DNA of 64,000 bases from Allohoeflea poritis (GTDB taxonomy: Bacteria > Pseudomonadota > Alphaproteobacteria > Rhizobiales > Rhizobiaceae): NCBI RefSeq assembly GCF_027889715.1, contig NZ_JAPJZH010000010.1, forward strand, positions 62,001-126,000. Direction: 5' to 3'. Positions 34,123 through 44,522 of the stretch are shown here, piece by piece. Positions within the stretch are counted from its first letter, which is position 1; every line of letters begins with the position of its first letter. Under the pieces are notes generated by a model. It was not told where the DNA came from. It worked only from the letters and a program-made list of their open reading frames with translations, and made no database searches. The position numbers and the translations under genes are program-made.

Positions 34123-35280
34123 GTGAGTGACGGCAATATGTCTGACGATCAGGGCGGCTTCGGACGCTCCAGGTCCAACGGGCCGATAGTTCCTCAATCC
34201 GCCAGACAGGCGCTCAAGCCGGAAGAGGCGCCACAGCCGCCCAAGCGGTCGGAACGGGCACGCAGCCAGTTCGTGGTCTTCCTTAATTTCATGCTGTCCC
34301 TGGTCGTTTTTCTGATGTTGGCGGCGGGCGGCGCCGTTTATTTCGGCAAGATCCAGTTCGACGGACAAGGGCCGCTGGAACGCAACACCTACGTTCTGGT
34401 GCCTGAAGGCGCAGGCCTGAACTGGATCGCCAACATGCTCCAGCGCCGCGAGGTCATTTCAAGCGCCACGATCTTCAAGTTCGGGGTCACCGCCTATATG
34501 GCCGACGACTCGCTGAAAGCGGGCGAGTACGAGGTCAAGGCCGGCGCGTCGATGCGCGATGTTATGGATCTGCTGCGGTCCGGAAAGTCGATCCTGCACT
34601 CCGTGACCATTGCCGAGGGACTGACCGTTGAGCAGATATTCTCTCGCTTGTCGGCCAATGGGGAACTGACCGGCGATCTGCCCGAGGAACTGCCGCCGGA
34701 AGGTTCTCTGCGTCCGGAAACCTATAAATTTACCCGTGGTACGACGCGTGCGGATATCATAGATCAGATGCGCGCGGCGCAGACTGCGCTGATCGACGAG
34801 ATCTGGGAGGACCGCCGCGACGGCCTGCCGATCAAGACAAAGGAAGAATTCGTCACCCTGGCTTCCATTGTTGAAAAGGAAACGGGCAGGGCCGATGAGC
34901 GGTCGCTGGTCGCTTCGGTCTTTTTGAACCGTATCGAACGCGGAATGCGCCTGCAGAGCGACCCGACGATCATCTACGGTCTGTTCGGCGGCAAGGGCAA
35001 ACCTTCCGACCGGCCGATCTATCAATCCGACATCAGAAAACCGACGCCCTACAACACCTATGTCATAGACGGACTGCCGCCGACACCGATCGCCAATCCC
35101 GGCCGGGCCGCGCTCGAAGCCGTTGCTAATCCCTCCCAGACGAATAATGTGTTCTTTGTGGCGGATGGCACAGGCGGTCATGTGTTTGCCGAAACGCTTG
35201 AACAGCACAACCGCAACGTCCGCCGCTGGCGCCAGATCGAAGCCGAGCGCGCCAAGCAGGATGAAAAGGCGGCCGAGTAG
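34123..35280 (+). CDS. mltG: Endolytic murein transglycosylase MltG
   Basis: Inner-membrane lytic transglycosylase that cleaves nascent glycan strands and sets their length. The 385-residue protein has a Pro/Arg-rich cytoplasmic N-terminus, one membrane helix (about residues 45-70), a LysM-like subdomain and the YceG catalytic domain with the catalytic Glu in LASIVEKET and the signature QSDPTIIYG. GTG 34123 has GGGGA six bases upstream; ATG 34138 is the alternative. It sits between fabF and yicC, the usual alphaproteobacterial order. Confidence 0.95.
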   Translation: MSDGNMSDDQGGFGRSRSNGPIVPQSARQALKPEEAPQPPKRSERARSQFVVFLNFMLSLVVFLMLAAGGAVYFGKIQFDGQGPLERNTYVLVPEGAGLNWIANMLQRREVISSATIFKFGVTAYMADDSLKAGEYEVKAGASMRDVMDLLRSGKSILHSVTIAEGLTVEQIFSRLSANGELTGDLPEELPPEGSLRPETYKFTRGTTRADIIDQMRAAQTALIDEIWEDRRDGLPIKTKEEFVTLASIVEKETGRADERSLVASVFLNRIERGMRLQSDPTIIYGLFGGKGKPSDRPIYQSDIRKPTPYNTYVIDGLPPTPIANPGRAALEAVANPSQTNNVFFVADGTGGHVFAETLEQHNRNVRRWRQIEAERAKQDEKAAE

Positions 35281-35325
35281 AACCGGCCGCGGCGGCGGCC
35301 ATGCGGCTGCCCGGAGGGTGCTGGC

Positions 35326-36213
35326 ATGACCTTGCAATCGATGACCGGCTACGCCCATCAGGACGGTAACCTTGGCGCGCTGCGCTGGACATGGGAGTTG
35401 CGGAGCGTAAACGGCCGTGGTCTGGATACGCGCGTTCGCGTTCCGGCTGGTTATGAGCGGCTGGAACAGGACATCAAGAAAAGGCTTTCGACAGCATTCA
35501 GGCGCGGCAGCATTCAGGTGACGCTCAGCGCCGTTCGCGAAACGAAACAGATCGAAGCCGTCGTCAATCAGGATGTGCTCGATGCGGCGCTTGCGCTTGC
35601 CAAGCGGCTCGGCGACGAAATCGATGCGGAACCGCCGCGCATCGACGGAATACTCAACATTCGCGGCGTGCTGGAATTCAACGAACCCGTGCCGGATGAC
35701 AGGACCGTTACGGCGGAGCACGCGGCCATACTTGAGAGCCTTGATGGCGCCATAGCCGCGCTGGCCGCCATGCGCCAGGCGGAAGGCGAGAAAATCGGCA
35801 GCTTCATCAAAAGCCAGATCGACGGGATTGAAACGCTTGCGCGCAAGGCGGATGAAGACCCGTCGACGGAACCCGGCAGCATCGCCGAAAGGCTGGGCAT
35901 GCAGGTCAGGATGCTCCTTGAGACGGGTGTCGAACTTGATGAGGACCGGTTGCACATGGAAGCCGCGATCCTTGCCGCCAAGGCCGATATCCGAGAAGAA
36001 ATCGACCGGCTGTTCACCCATGTCGCCGCATGCCGCGCGCTTGTCGAGGAGGGCGGCGCCGTCGGCCGCAGACTGGATTTTTTAGCGCAGGAATTTAACC
36101 GGGAATCGAATACGATCTGTTCGAAGTCCAACGCCTCGTCGGTGACTGCCGTCGGCTTGGAGCTCAAGGTGCTGATCGATCAGTTCCGCGAGCAGATACA
36201 GAATTTGGAATAG
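35326..36213 (+). CDS. YicC family endoribonuclease
   Basis: A 295-residue protein with the YicC N-terminal domain ([20 protein letters not shown]) and C-terminal DUF1732 ([19 protein letters not shown]). E. coli YicC is an endoribonuclease implicated in sRNA turnover, and the protein is widely linked to gmk by position. ATG 35326 follows a GGAGGGTGCT site. Stop and the start of gmk are eight bases apart, implying co-transcription. Confidence 0.94.
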   Translation: MTLQSMTGYAHQDGNLGALRWTWELRSVNGRGLDTRVRVPAGYERLEQDIKKRLSTAFRRGSIQVTLSAVRETKQIEAVVNQDVLDAALALAKRLGDEIDAEPPRIDGILNIRGVLEFNEPVPDDRTVTAEHAAILESLDGAIAALAAMRQAEGEKIGSFIKSQIDGIETLARKADEDPSTEPGSIAERLGMQVRMLLETGVELDEDRLHMEAAILAAKADIREEIDRLFTHVAACRALVEEGGAVGRRLDFLAQEFNRESNTICSKSNASSVTAVGLELKVLIDQFREQIQNLE

Positions 36214-36221
36214 GAGTTGCG

Positions 36222-36875
36222 TTGGCCGACATGCCGTCAACAAATGTCAAACGCAGGGGCCTCATGCTGGTGCTCTCGTCACCTTCAGGCGCAGGTAAAT
36301 CGACGATTGCCCGTAACCTTCTGGAAAATGACAACGATCTGAACCTGTCGGTCAGCGTTACGACCCGGAAGCGACGGGGCAGCGAGATCGATGGCGTCCA
36401 CTATCACTTTCTCACCGATGTCGATTTTCAGCGGTTGCGTGATACCGATGCGCTGCTCGAGTGGGCTGAAGTGCACGGCAATTTCTACGGAACGCCGCGC
36501 GAGCCCGTGGAGCGCAGCATGGCGGAGGGTCACGACATGCTGTTCGACATCGATTGGCAGGGCGCGCTTCAACTGCAGGAAAAAATGCCCGCCGACGTGG
36601 TTTCGGTATTCATATTGCCGCCGTCGCTTGCCGAGCTGAAGTCACGTCTGCACCGCCGGGCCGAAGACAGCGACGAGGTTATCGAACAGCGGCTGGAAAA
36701 CTCCAGGGAAGAGATGCAGCACTGGCGCGACTATGATTACGTCGTCATCAACGACGATCTGGACCGCGCCTATTCTGCAGTTCGCTCGATTGTGCTGGCC
36801 GAACGGCTTCGCCGTGACCGCAGGCCCGGACTGTTCGACTTCGTCTCCGGCCTGCTCGACGAAAAGCTCCGATAG
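36222..36875 (+). CDS. gmk: Guanylate kinase
   Basis: Phosphorylates GMP to GDP. The 217-residue enzyme has P-loop SPSGAGKS (about 20-27), the GMP-binding [18 protein letters not shown] and the lid region. TTG 36222 is chosen: TAGGAG (36211-36216) is six bases upstream, whereas ATG 36231 would be 14 bases away. Last gene of the fab-mltG-yicC-gmk run; ends 41 bases from a convergent GDPD gene. Confidence 0.96.
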   Translation: MADMPSTNVKRRGLMLVLSSPSGAGKSTIARNLLENDNDLNLSVSVTTRKRRGSEIDGVHYHFLTDVDFQRLRDTDALLEWAEVHGNFYGTPREPVERSMAEGHDMLFDIDWQGALQLQEKMPADVVSVFILPPSLAELKSRLHRRAEDSDEVIEQRLENSREEMQHWRDYDYVVINDDLDRAYSAVRSIVLAERLRRDRRPGLFDFVSGLLDEKLR

Positions 36876-36916
36876 CTCGATTGCTCAGGATCCGGTTGCC
36901 TTGACGGCTTCCGCAA

Positions 36917-37687
36917 TCAGGCGATCTGATCGACGGCCTGCAAGTGGCCCCGCTCAAGCAGAAGAGGATCGTCCGTGAGCACGGATTCCACGCCCGAGCG
37001 CAGGAGATATTTTGCCCGCAACGGATCGTTGACGGTGGCCACTCCGAATTCCGTTGCTGAAGCGCGAACGATCTCCAGGGCTTCGTCGTCCACGAACTTG
37101 TCCTGCACGTGAATGATCTGCACCCCATGCTCCTCGGCATAGGCATCCGGATCGTCCGGAACGCAGATCAGGGCGATTGCGCGCGGAACATCCGGCATTT
37201 TCTCGGCGATGCGCCGCATGCAGCGTGCTGAAAAGCCCGAGACGAACAGTTTCCGTTCGCCGAAGGGCCACAGTTCCGCAAGCGCGTCGCAGGCCCGGTC
37301 CGACAAATGATACTCGCGGCCGGCAAGCTCCTTGAGCTCGAGCTGAAGGTTGAGGCCATTGTCGACGACGCAGCCGATGAACTCCTCGAGGGTCGGAACC
37401 TTGCAGTGCCCGAAGCCGTGTCCGAACCAGCTTCCTGCGTCGAGATCCCGTATTTCGTCCAATGTATGGTGTGCGACGAAACCGGACCCATTCGTCGTCC
37501 GGTCCAGTTCCAGGTCATGAATGATCACGAGTTCATCGTCAGCCGTCAGCTGCACGTCCGTCTCGATCCACTTGGCACCCATCTCGGCTGCGCGCTGAAC
37601 GGCCTGCAATGTGTTTTCGGGCGCGTAAAGCGAGGCGCCCCTGTGTGCCAGCAACGGAGCGTCCACGATCGGCGAGGCATGTGGCAT
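36917..37687 (-). CDS. Glycerophosphodiester phosphodiesterase
   Basis: Cytoplasmic GDPD-domain enzyme of 256 residues, expected to hydrolyse glycerophosphodiesters from phospholipid turnover to glycerol-3-phosphate and an alcohol. The His-Arg-Gly motif is at 15-17 (AHRGAS), metal ligands Glu42 and Asp44 (IETDVQL), and His57 in IIHDLELDRT; the substrate Lys motif appears as LQLELKE. No signal peptide. It resembles UgpQ but no ugp transporter is nearby. It is divergent from the ROK regulator, from which it could be controlled. Confidence 0.9.
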   Translation of the reverse strand: MPHASPIVDAPLLAHRGASLYAPENTLQAVQRAAEMGAKWIETDVQLTADDELVIIHDLELDRTTNGSGFVAHHTLDEIRDLDAGSWFGHGFGHCKVPTLEEFIGCVVDNGLNLQLELKELAGREYHLSDRACDALAELWPFGERKLFVSGFSARCMRRIAEKMPDVPRAIALICVPDDPDAYAEEHGVQIIHVQDKFVDDEALEIVRASATEFGVATVNDPLRAKYLLRSGVESVLTDDPLLLERGHLQAVDQIA

Positions 37688-38061
37688 TCGGTCTTCCTCT
37701 TTTCATACGGTTGCTGGGGCCGGCCACGTTCCCGAAGCCCGGATCCGTTTCGGTGGGTCAACAGCGATCCGGGACACGCCCGTCGAATCAAGGACAGGTT
37801 AGCGGTTCTTTGTGACAAGCGCGATAGGCCGGCCATTCAATCCGCCTTCGCATTGTTTCACCGCTCTCGGCCCGACAGTCGTTTACAGCCCGGTCATTAG
37901 ACGGCTTTCTTCATGCAATAAGTGCAATGCAAATGTTGTTTTCCGGCAAAGTGGCGATGTGCAGTAACGCGCTAACAATTTGTTGGTTCAAGCGCTATGG
38001 GACTTGGAAATACTATGGGCAGGGCGCTAGTCTTGATCGCGGAATCAGGGATATGTGCATT
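37688..38061. other. Intergenic region between GDPD and ROK regulator genes
   Basis: 374 bases with divergent promoters expected. A weak promoter-like pair TTGGAA (38004-38009) and TAGTCT (38028-38033), 18 bases apart, points toward the ROK gene. No RNA structure, repeat or credible small gene was seen. Confidence 0.6.
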
Positions 38062-39195
38062 ATGGACATGGCCGGCGAATCAGAAAGACTTGTGCTGTCG
38101 GACAGTGAGCGCGAAGTCATGAATGTCGTTCGCCGGCGCGGTTCGATCTCGCGTGCCGATATCACCGACTTCACCGATCTCTCTCAGCAATCGGTTCACC
38201 GCCTGGTCGACAATCTGCTCCAATACAAGCTGCTGAAAACGGAAAAGGCCATCGTCAAGGGGCGCGGTAAACCGAGCCCGCAGATCACGTTTGACACCGA
38301 AGCCACGACTTCGCTCGGTGTGTCCGTGAGCACCAATGCGATCGAATACACCGCAGTCGATCTTTCCGGAACGCCGATTTGTAGCGGGGAATTGAAAGCC
38401 CTTCCGAACGATCGTGATGCGGTGATGGCTGAAATGGCCGAGCTGGTTGCGGCACTTCAGTCGCATGGTGTCCTGTCAAAGCGCCGTTTCATCGGTGTCG
38501 GTGTTGCGATGCAGGGCCTGCGCGTCACCCACCACAATCAATTCACGACACCCTGGCCACTCGATAACTGGGCGCGTATTCCGATTGATGAATTGTTCCA
38601 AGCCGCATTGGGTGAGCCTGCATATGTTGAGAACAACGCGACAAGCGCGGCGATTGCGGAGCTCTTCTGCGGCGGTGGCTCGGGACATCGCTGTTTCGGA
38701 TATCTTTCCTTCAACCATGGCTTCGGTGGCGGTCTGATGTGGAACGAGGCGCCGGTCTTCGGCGGACATGGCAACGCGGGCGAGATTGGCTCGATCTTCA
38801 AGTGGTCGGAATTGCCTCACAGGCCGGCATTGGAGCAACTGCTGATCCGGCTGTCGGATCGCGGAATTGTCGCGTCCTACCCGCAGCTCCTCGCCGAGTT
38901 CGATCCGAGCTGGGAAGGCGTTGCCGAGTGGATTGCCGAGGTCAAACCCAGTCTTGACCTTGCCATCCGGGCGCTTTCGGCCGTCATCGATCCGAATGCG
39001 ATCTTTTTCGGCGGAGAGGCGCCGGCAGCGCTCCGCAAGATGCTGATAGAAGCCTGTGAGCCGCCGGATACGGATCGCCTCGGAACGCCGAAACCCTATC
39101 CGCAATTGCTGCCCAGTGCCATTGACGGTGATGCGGCAACGCTCGGAGCGGCGATGCTGCCGCTCCAGCAAACCATCTTTCGCAGCCGGTCATAG
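38062..39195 (+). CDS. ROK-family transcriptional regulator
   Basis: A 377-residue regulator: N-terminal winged helix (VMNVVRRRGSISRADITDFTDLSQQSVHRLVDNLL) and a sugar-kinase-like ROK domain. The ROK fold is visible in AYVENNATSAAIAE and GFGGGLMWNEAPVFGGHGNAGEIG, but the cysteine-rich zinc motif of typical ROK kinases is missing, as in several sugar-responsive repressors of rhizobia. It probably senses a carbohydrate and controls sugar genes elsewhere or the divergent GDPD. Start is uncertain: ATG 38053 or 38062, with AGGGA nearby. Ends 26 bases from convergent rsmA. Confidence 0.85.
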   Translation: MDMAGESERLVLSDSEREVMNVVRRRGSISRADITDFTDLSQQSVHRLVDNLLQYKLLKTEKAIVKGRGKPSPQITFDTEATTSLGVSVSTNAIEYTAVDLSGTPICSGELKALPNDRDAVMAEMAELVAALQSHGVLSKRRFIGVGVAMQGLRVTHHNQFTTPWPLDNWARIPIDELFQAALGEPAYVENNATSAAIAELFCGGGSGHRCFGYLSFNHGFGGGLMWNEAPVFGGHGNAGEIGSIFKWSELPHRPALEQLLIRLSDRGIVASYPQLLAEFDPSWEGVAEWIAEVKPSLDLAIRALSAVIDPNAIFFGGEAPAALRKMLIEACEPPDTDRLGTPKPYPQLLPSAIDGDAATLGAAMLPLQQTIFRSRS

Positions 39196-39221
39196 GCTGC
39201 AGTAATCGAAGCGATGTCTTT

Positions 39222-40052
39222 TCAATACACCGCTTGTGCCAATCTGCAGAATTCCTCCACCGAGAGTGTTTCGGCGCGGCGTTGCGGATCGATTCCGGCA
39301 CCGACGAGCAGCCCTTCGCCGCCCAGGGCCTTGAGACTTTGGCGGAGCATCTTTCGGCGCTGACCAAAAGCTGCCTGCGTGACCTTGGCAAGACTGGATG
39401 CGGCGCAGGCGAGGGGCGTTTCCCGCGGGGTCAGGTGCACGACCGAGGATGTGACTTTCGGCGGCGGCGTAAATGCCTGGCGCGGCACGTCGAAAACGAG
39501 TTCGGCCTCCATCCGCCACCCGGCCAGAACGCTGAGGCGTCCATAGGCGCTGGTGCCTGGCCGGGCGACAATACGCTGTGCGACCTCCTTCTGGAACATC
39601 AGCGTGAGCGATGCGAAATAAGGCGGCCAGGGTTCGGTGAGCAGCCAGCTCACGAGAAGCGGCGTGCCGATATTGTAAGGCAGGTTCGCGACGATCTTTA
39701 TCGTATCGCCGGCCGCGAGGGCGGCAAAATCCACCTCAAGCGCGTCGCCTTCAACGATTTGCAGGCGTTGGGGGTAGTGCCCGGCGATCTCCTGCAAAGC
39801 GGGCATGCACCGCGCGTCCCTTTCCACGGCGATGACCTTCCGTGCGCCGCAGGCAAGCAGGGCCCGGGTCAGCCCTCCGGGTCCGGGACCGACTTCGAGA
39901 ATGACTGCGCCGTCGAGATTGCCGGCCGCCCGCGCGATCTTTTGCGTCAGGTTGAGGTCGAGCAGGAAATTCTGACCGAGTGTCTTTTTGGCGTTCAGAC
40001 CGTATCGGGCGATCACATCGCGCAGGGGAGGAAGCCCGTCGATCGCCGCCAT
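39222..40052 (-). CDS. rsmA: 16S rRNA dimethyladenosine transferase
   Basis: Also known as KsgA: dimethylates two adjacent adenines in helix 45 of 16S rRNA (A1518 and A1519 in E. coli numbering). The 276-residue protein has [11 protein letters not shown] loop [14 protein letters not shown] and the catalytic NLPYN motif. ATG 40052 has GGGAG about eight bases upstream and overlaps the pdxA stop as TGATG. Last gene of the lptF-lptG-lptD-surA-pdxA-rsmA series, an order shared with many proteobacteria. Confidence 0.96.
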   Translation of the reverse strand: MAAIDGLPPLRDVIARYGLNAKKTLGQNFLLDLNLTQKIARAAGNLDGAVILEVGPGPGGLTRALLACGARKVIAVERDARCMPALQEIAGHYPQRLQIVEGDALEVDFAALAAGDTIKIVANLPYNIGTPLLVSWLLTEPWPPYFASLTLMFQKEVAQRIVARPGTSAYGRLSVLAGWRMEAELVFDVPRQAFTPPPKVTSSVVHLTPRETPLACAASSLAKVTQAAFGQRRKMLRQSLKALGGEGLLVGAGIDPQRRAETLSVEEFCRLAQAVY

Positions 40053-41083
40053 CAGCAATTCTCCCGGGTACGCGCCATGACCATCGTGTCCGCCAGCCTG
40101 ACGGCGGCGATCAGACTGTCCGGCCGGGCTGTCCCGGTGCCGGCGATATCGAACGCCGTTCCATGGTCAGGCGATGTCCGGATGAAAGGCAGTCCAAGCG
40201 TTGTGTTCACCGTATCGTCGAAACCGAGCACCTTTGCAGGAATGAGCGCCTGGTCGTGATACATGCAGATGGCTGCATCGTACCCGCTTCGCGCGGCGTC
40301 GTGGAACATGGTGTCCGCCGGAAGCGGCCCGAAAGCGTTGATGCCGGCTGCCTTCAGCTTTGAGACCGCCGGTCGGACGATATCGCCATCCTCGCTGCCG
40401 AGCGCCCCGTCCTCGCCTGCATGCGGATTGAGGCCGGCCACTGCCAGCGCCGGTTCGGCGATACCGAACCGTGCCTTGAGATCAGATGCGGTGATCATCG
40501 CCGTTTCGACAATGAGTTCCGTGGAGAGCGTGCCGGGAACCGAATGGAGCGGAATATGAACGGTTACGGGCACGGCTTTGAGCTTGGGGCCCGCCAGCAT
40601 CATGACGGGCCTGCACTGCATCTTGAAGTGCCGTTGTGCGAGTTCGGCCAGAAACTCGGTGTGGCCGGGAAAGGAAAAGCCAGCCGCATACAGCACGGAT
40701 TTTGCGATCGGATTGGTGACGATGGCGCCGGCTTTCCCGGCAGCAGTCAGTGACACGGCCCGCTCGATGGATTCGATGATTGCCGGCGCATTCTCGGAGG
40801 CCGGTGTGCCGGGACGGGCAAGAACGGGATTGTCGAGCGCAAGGACCGGCAAGGCATCACCGCATGACCACGCCTCCGATATATCGCCTATCTCCGCAAG
40901 TGATACGTCAATGCCGAGCGTTTCGGCCCTTTGCACAAGCATGGCCGGGCAGGCGATAGCCACCAATGACGGAAGGTCCAGCGTCTTGCGTCGGCCCCAC
41001 ATGTTAAGTGTGATATCAGGACCGATCCCCGCGGGATCGCCCATCGTCAAAACCAGGGGAGCGGCATTCCGGGTCTGTGGCAT
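40052..41083 (-). CDS. pdxA: 4-hydroxythreonine-4-phosphate dehydrogenase
   Basis: NAD-dependent step of pyridoxal-phosphate synthesis. The 343-residue enzyme shows the N-terminal [11 protein letters not shown] motif, metal-binding histidines in [10 protein letters not shown] and in [11 protein letters not shown], and the C-terminal [13 protein letters not shown] signature. Start ATG 41083, 19 bases after the surA-like stop; it overlaps rsmA by one base. PdxA supplies the cofactor used, for example, by Alr in this window, but there is no operon link. Confidence 0.96.
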   Translation of the reverse strand: MPQTRNAAPLVLTMGDPAGIGPDITLNMWGRRKTLDLPSLVAIACPAMLVQRAETLGIDVSLAEIGDISEAWSCGDALPVLALDNPVLARPGTPASENAPAIIESIERAVSLTAAGKAGAIVTNPIAKSVLYAAGFSFPGHTEFLAELAQRHFKMQCRPVMMLAGPKLKAVPVTVHIPLHSVPGTLSTELIVETAMITASDLKARFGIAEPALAVAGLNPHAGEDGALGSEDGDIVRPAVSKLKAAGINAFGPLPADTMFHDAARSGYDAAICMYHDQALIPAKVLGFDDTVNTTLGLPFIRTSPDHGTAFDIAGTGTARPDSLIAAVRLADTMVMARTRENC

Positions 41084-41102
41084 GGTTGATCGGAACGTTG
41101 GA

Positions 41103-42056
41103 TCACTTGTAGATGACCCGGGCCCTCTCGCGCAGTTCCTTGAGATATTTTTCGCTGTTCTTGTTCTGGCTGCTCGAGTCGGAAGACTGCTCCGACCTGA
41201 AGACCATTTCCGCCGCGAGGTCGTCCGAGACCTCCTTGCTGGAACAGACCGCGATGAACTCCACGCCGCGATCCGTCACCCTCGTCGCCGTTGTTTTGCC
41301 GGAGGCTGTTTTCTCGACCAGCGCCTTCCAGTCCGGCGGCAGTGCCGGTTGCATGACACGGCCGAGGTCCCTGACCGATACGTCCTTCAGCCCCTTCGCG
41401 AATTCGCGCGTGCTGTTGCAGCTCACAAACCGTCCGCGCATCGACTCGGCCTCGCGCTTGCGGCTGTTCAGGATGGATTTGCGTTTCGAGGCCGGGACAA
41501 CGAAGATCACCTGCTGCAGGATATACTCGGTCGTCGTCGGCTTTTCGCCGCCGCGCTCGAGCATTTTGGCCACGAGGTCCTCTGTGCTCATGCGTCCGCC
41601 CGAATTGTACCGCGCGCTGACGACGCGGGGCCATGACATCTGCACCCGGATAAACTCCTTGAAGTGACTGGCACCGACGCCAGCCTGGCTGAGCATTTGC
41701 GACAGCTGCTTGCTGGACAGCTTGTTGGCAGAGGCAAAGCGGCCGAATGACTGATTGACCTGAGCGTCACTGACGCCGGCGCGAAGGCGCGATACCTCCG
41801 ACATTTTGATCGCTTCCTCGACCAGCTGCTCCCGCGCTTTCTTTTTCAAATCGCCACGTTCGCGCTGCAACTGCAGCAGCTTGACGCGTCTTTGAACATC
41901 GCCCGACGTGATCGCTTTCCCATTCACGATGATGGAGATCTTGCCGGCTGCGAAGGCCGGAGTGTTGAAGGTGGCTGCCGCCGCGATGACCAGCGCCAGT
42001 GCCAACACGGCTCTCATCATCACTGGATACGACAATCTGGCAAACCCGCTGCTCAT
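41103..42056 (-). CDS. surA: SurA-like periplasmic chaperone (SurA N-terminal domain)
   Basis: Periplasmic folding factor expected to assist outer-membrane proteins, notably LptD encoded next to it. The 317-residue product has a signal peptide (hydrophobic stretch [14 protein letters not shown], cleavage near AFA-AG) and a SurA N-domain ([20 protein letters not shown]), then a parvulin-like segment that is poorly conserved, so isomerase activity is doubtful. ATG 42056 is chosen over a longer frame to 42098; GAGGAA lies upstream. It is 129 bases after lptD. Confidence 0.85.
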   Translation of the reverse strand: MSSGFARLSYPVMMRAVLALALVIAAAATFNTPAFAAGKISIIVNGKAITSGDVQRRVKLLQLQRERGDLKKKAREQLVEEAIKMSEVSRLRAGVSDAQVNQSFGRFASANKLSSKQLSQMLSQAGVGASHFKEFIRVQMSWPRVVSARYNSGGRMSTEDLVAKMLERGGEKPTTTEYILQQVIFVVPASKRKSILNSRKREAESMRGRFVSCNSTREFAKGLKDVSVRDLGRVMQPALPPDWKALVEKTASGKTTATRVTDRGVEFIAVCSSKEVSDDLAAEMVFRSEQSSDSSSQNKNSEKYLKELRERARVIYK

Positions 42057-42185
42057 TCCTTTGGTTCCTCGTTCCCCCTCAGGTGGATATTTTCGCAAAA
42101 CTAGGCGTCGCGGTAAATCCCAACGTTATTTTGGCGAAATAAAGGCTCTTGTCCTGCTGAACGTGGAGATACACCGCCCGATCAA

Positions 42186-44522
42186 CTAGTTGTTATTCAG
42201 GAATCCGTCCAACGAAGCAGAGCCGAAGTTAACGTCGCCCAAGGTACGCAGGCTGATCTTTGCGCCGACGCTCCAGTCGATTGCCTCGTCGGCATCGCGC
42301 TGTTGGGTATAGGAAAGCGTGATGGCGAAACATTCGTCGGCATAGCCGAAGCCGATTGTATTGTCGGCCATGAATTTGTTCTCGATGTCATAGCTCACGG
42401 AGCCGAATGCCTTCCAGTACTCGGTGAACTGTATCGAGGCGGCGCCCTTCAATTCGTTACGACTGGTTGTCGATCCATAGCCGGGCTGCGGCTTCACGGT
42501 CGTATGCGCGAATGCGGTGCTTATGATCTTTCCACTGTAGGAAACACCCACATCCGAGCGTTCAAGGTTGAATGACGTCTCGTCGAAGCGGCCCTCGGCG
42601 GTCATCGAGAAGCCGTTTGGAAGGTCCACGCCGACACTTCCCACAAAGTCGGACCGATCGGTCTCCAGTCCGGAGAACGCGCCGACATTGACGAGGTCAG
42701 GTGTTGCGAAGGAATTCAGTCCGGCAATCTGGTAGGACTGGCCGAATATGCCGCGCAATGAAACGCCATTGCGGAAGGTGCCGGTATAACGAACACCGAG
42801 ATTCGCACGCGTTCCGCCTTCCATGCGGTCATAGCCTGAGAACTTGTCGCGCTCGAAAAGCGTGCTGGCGTCGAACACGAAGCTCTGCGCATCCTCGTTG
42901 GGAAGACCGCCGGCCAGTTGCTCGTCGTTGCGCGCAAATATCTGACCGATCGGTTCCACGACATGCGATACGGAGGCGGTGGCGATCTGGATCGGGTAGC
43001 GCGCCTCGACGCCTGCCGTCAGAAGGCCCCGCGCCGGCGTCGTCTGCGTTGTGAACGGGCCGGTATAGCCCATCGGCGCATCGACATCGAGATAATACAG
43101 ATCGCCTCTGGCAGCGGCGATCGGCGTGATCAGCAGTCCCTGATCGGTGACAATGGTGCGTTTCCACTCCAGTTCGGTCGTCAGACGGGTGCTCGTTCCC
43201 TCGACACCGGGATATTTGTCGTTGGCGGCGTCAATCTCGGCCTCGTCGCGCGTCAGGCTGAGCAGGTTGGAATTGAACGTCAACTCGCCGCCGGCAACCG
43301 GCCGATCGAAGATCCGCGTATAATCCAGCGACGGATGCACGATCGGCTGCTCTTCCTCATCGGTGCTGGCCGGGTTGGTCGACTGAATGTCGAAATAGAA
43401 GCCGCGCAGGTCGAAGAAGTTGCGCCCGGAAAGGCCGGTCAGATAGATCTGGGACGTCTCCGTTATCTCGTTGTAGCCGCCGATGTCATAGGTGTTGGAG
43501 AAACTGTTGTCGCTCTGCACCATGACGTCCCAGCCGAACGTCCAGCGCGGGTTGATCTGGAACTCGCCGCGCGAGGCGATCATGCCGCGGTTATCGACAC
43601 CCGCGTCCACCGTTCCCGCGTCGAACGCATTCGGCGAAAGCTGATGAATCCCGGCGATTTTCAAGACATGCTTGCCGCTCTCGAACTGCTGGCGGAACTC
43701 GGCTTCACCGAGGAACCCCTGCCGCGTATAGCCGGAAACGGTTACCGTCAGATCATAGTGCGGGTTCAGCGCGAAGTAATATGGAACACCGACCTTGGCG
43801 CCCAGTTGCTTGCTATAGCTGAATGACGGGATAAGAAAGCCGCTTTTGCGCTTGACCGTATGGTCCGGCACCACGAGGAAGGGAAGATAGGCGATCGGCC
43901 TGCCGAACAGTTCGAATTGCGCGCCTTCCAGGCGTATGGTCTTCGTCTTGCCGTCCTGTGTGACCCGTCTTGCCTTGATCTGCCACAGAGGCGGTTTGCT
44001 CGGGTCTTCCTCACAAATCTCGCATGCCGTGTAGACACCATTGTTCAGCGTCGTGCGCTCTCCGTCGAAACGCTGCGCGCTGTCAGCTACAATCCGCGTG
44101 TTGTCCGGGCGCTCAATGCGCAGCGCATTGACAAATCCGTCACCGAAATCGTCCGTAACGTCGAGTTCCTGAGCGTAGATGATGTTACCGTCCGGCTCGA
44201 TCATCTCGATGTCGCCATAGGCTTTCAGCCGACCGGTCCGCTGATGGTATTCGAGCCGCCGCGCAACCATCCGGTATCCGTCATAGTCGACCTGGACGGC
44301 ACCCGTCGCGATAACGGTCTGGGTGTCCTGGTTGAAGACGAGTTCGTTGGCTGTCAGCAACAGCTGGGCGTCCGGTGACGCCTGGAAGTTGATGTCGGTG
44401 CCGTTAATGCCTTGTGCCTGGGCCGACGAGACGAGGGCGTCGGGCGCCGTGCTTGCCGCAAGGACAGCGAAAAGGCCTGCGATACGCAATATTTTATTTT
44501 TGCAGATCGCTGCCGATCCCAC
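42186..44522 (-). CDS. lptD: LPS-assembly outer-membrane protein LptD
   Basis: Outer-membrane beta-barrel that inserts lipopolysaccharide with the lipoprotein LptE. The 778-residue protein has a signal peptide (ILRIAGLFAVLAASTAPDAL, cleavage near AQA), a periplasmic OstA/LptA-like jellyroll (about 50-200) with ACEIC cysteines that could form disulfides, and a C-terminal barrel of alternating strands. GTG 44522 is chosen: AAGGAGG at 44530-44536 gives ideal spacing, and the GTG shares a base with the lptG stop (TAGTG). The longer frame to 44588 lies inside lptG. Confidence 0.95.
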   Translation of the reverse strand: MGSAAICKNKILRIAGLFAVLAASTAPDALVSSAQAQGINGTDINFQASPDAQLLLTANELVFNQDTQTVIATGAVQVDYDGYRMVARRLEYHQRTGRLKAYGDIEMIEPDGNIIYAQELDVTDDFGDGFVNALRIERPDNTRIVADSAQRFDGERTTLNNGVYTACEICEEDPSKPPLWQIKARRVTQDGKTKTIRLEGAQFELFGRPIAYLPFLVVPDHTVKRKSGFLIPSFSYSKQLGAKVGVPYYFALNPHYDLTVTVSGYTRQGFLGEAEFRQQFESGKHVLKIAGIHQLSPNAFDAGTVDAGVDNRGMIASRGEFQINPRWTFGWDVMVQSDNSFSNTYDIGGYNEITETSQIYLTGLSGRNFFDLRGFYFDIQSTNPASTDEEEQPIVHPSLDYTRIFDRPVAGGELTFNSNLLSLTRDEAEIDAANDKYPGVEGTSTRLTTELEWKRTIVTDQGLLITPIAAARGDLYYLDVDAPMGYTGPFTTQTTPARGLLTAGVEARYPIQIATASVSHVVEPIGQIFARNDEQLAGGLPNEDAQSFVFDASTLFERDKFSGYDRMEGGTRANLGVRYTGTFRNGVSLRGIFGQSYQIAGLNSFATPDLVNVGAFSGLETDRSDFVGSVGVDLPNGFSMTAEGRFDETSFNLERSDVGVSYSGKIISTAFAHTTVKPQPGYGSTTSRNELKGAASIQFTEYWKAFGSVSYDIENKFMADNTIGFGYADECFAITLSYTQQRDADEAIDWSVGAKISLRTLGDVNFGSASLDGFLNNN

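Noticed and set aside
34459-36021. 520-codon open frame opposite mltG and yicC
   Set aside because: Crosses the boundary of two clear genes on the other strand and has no protein-like features.
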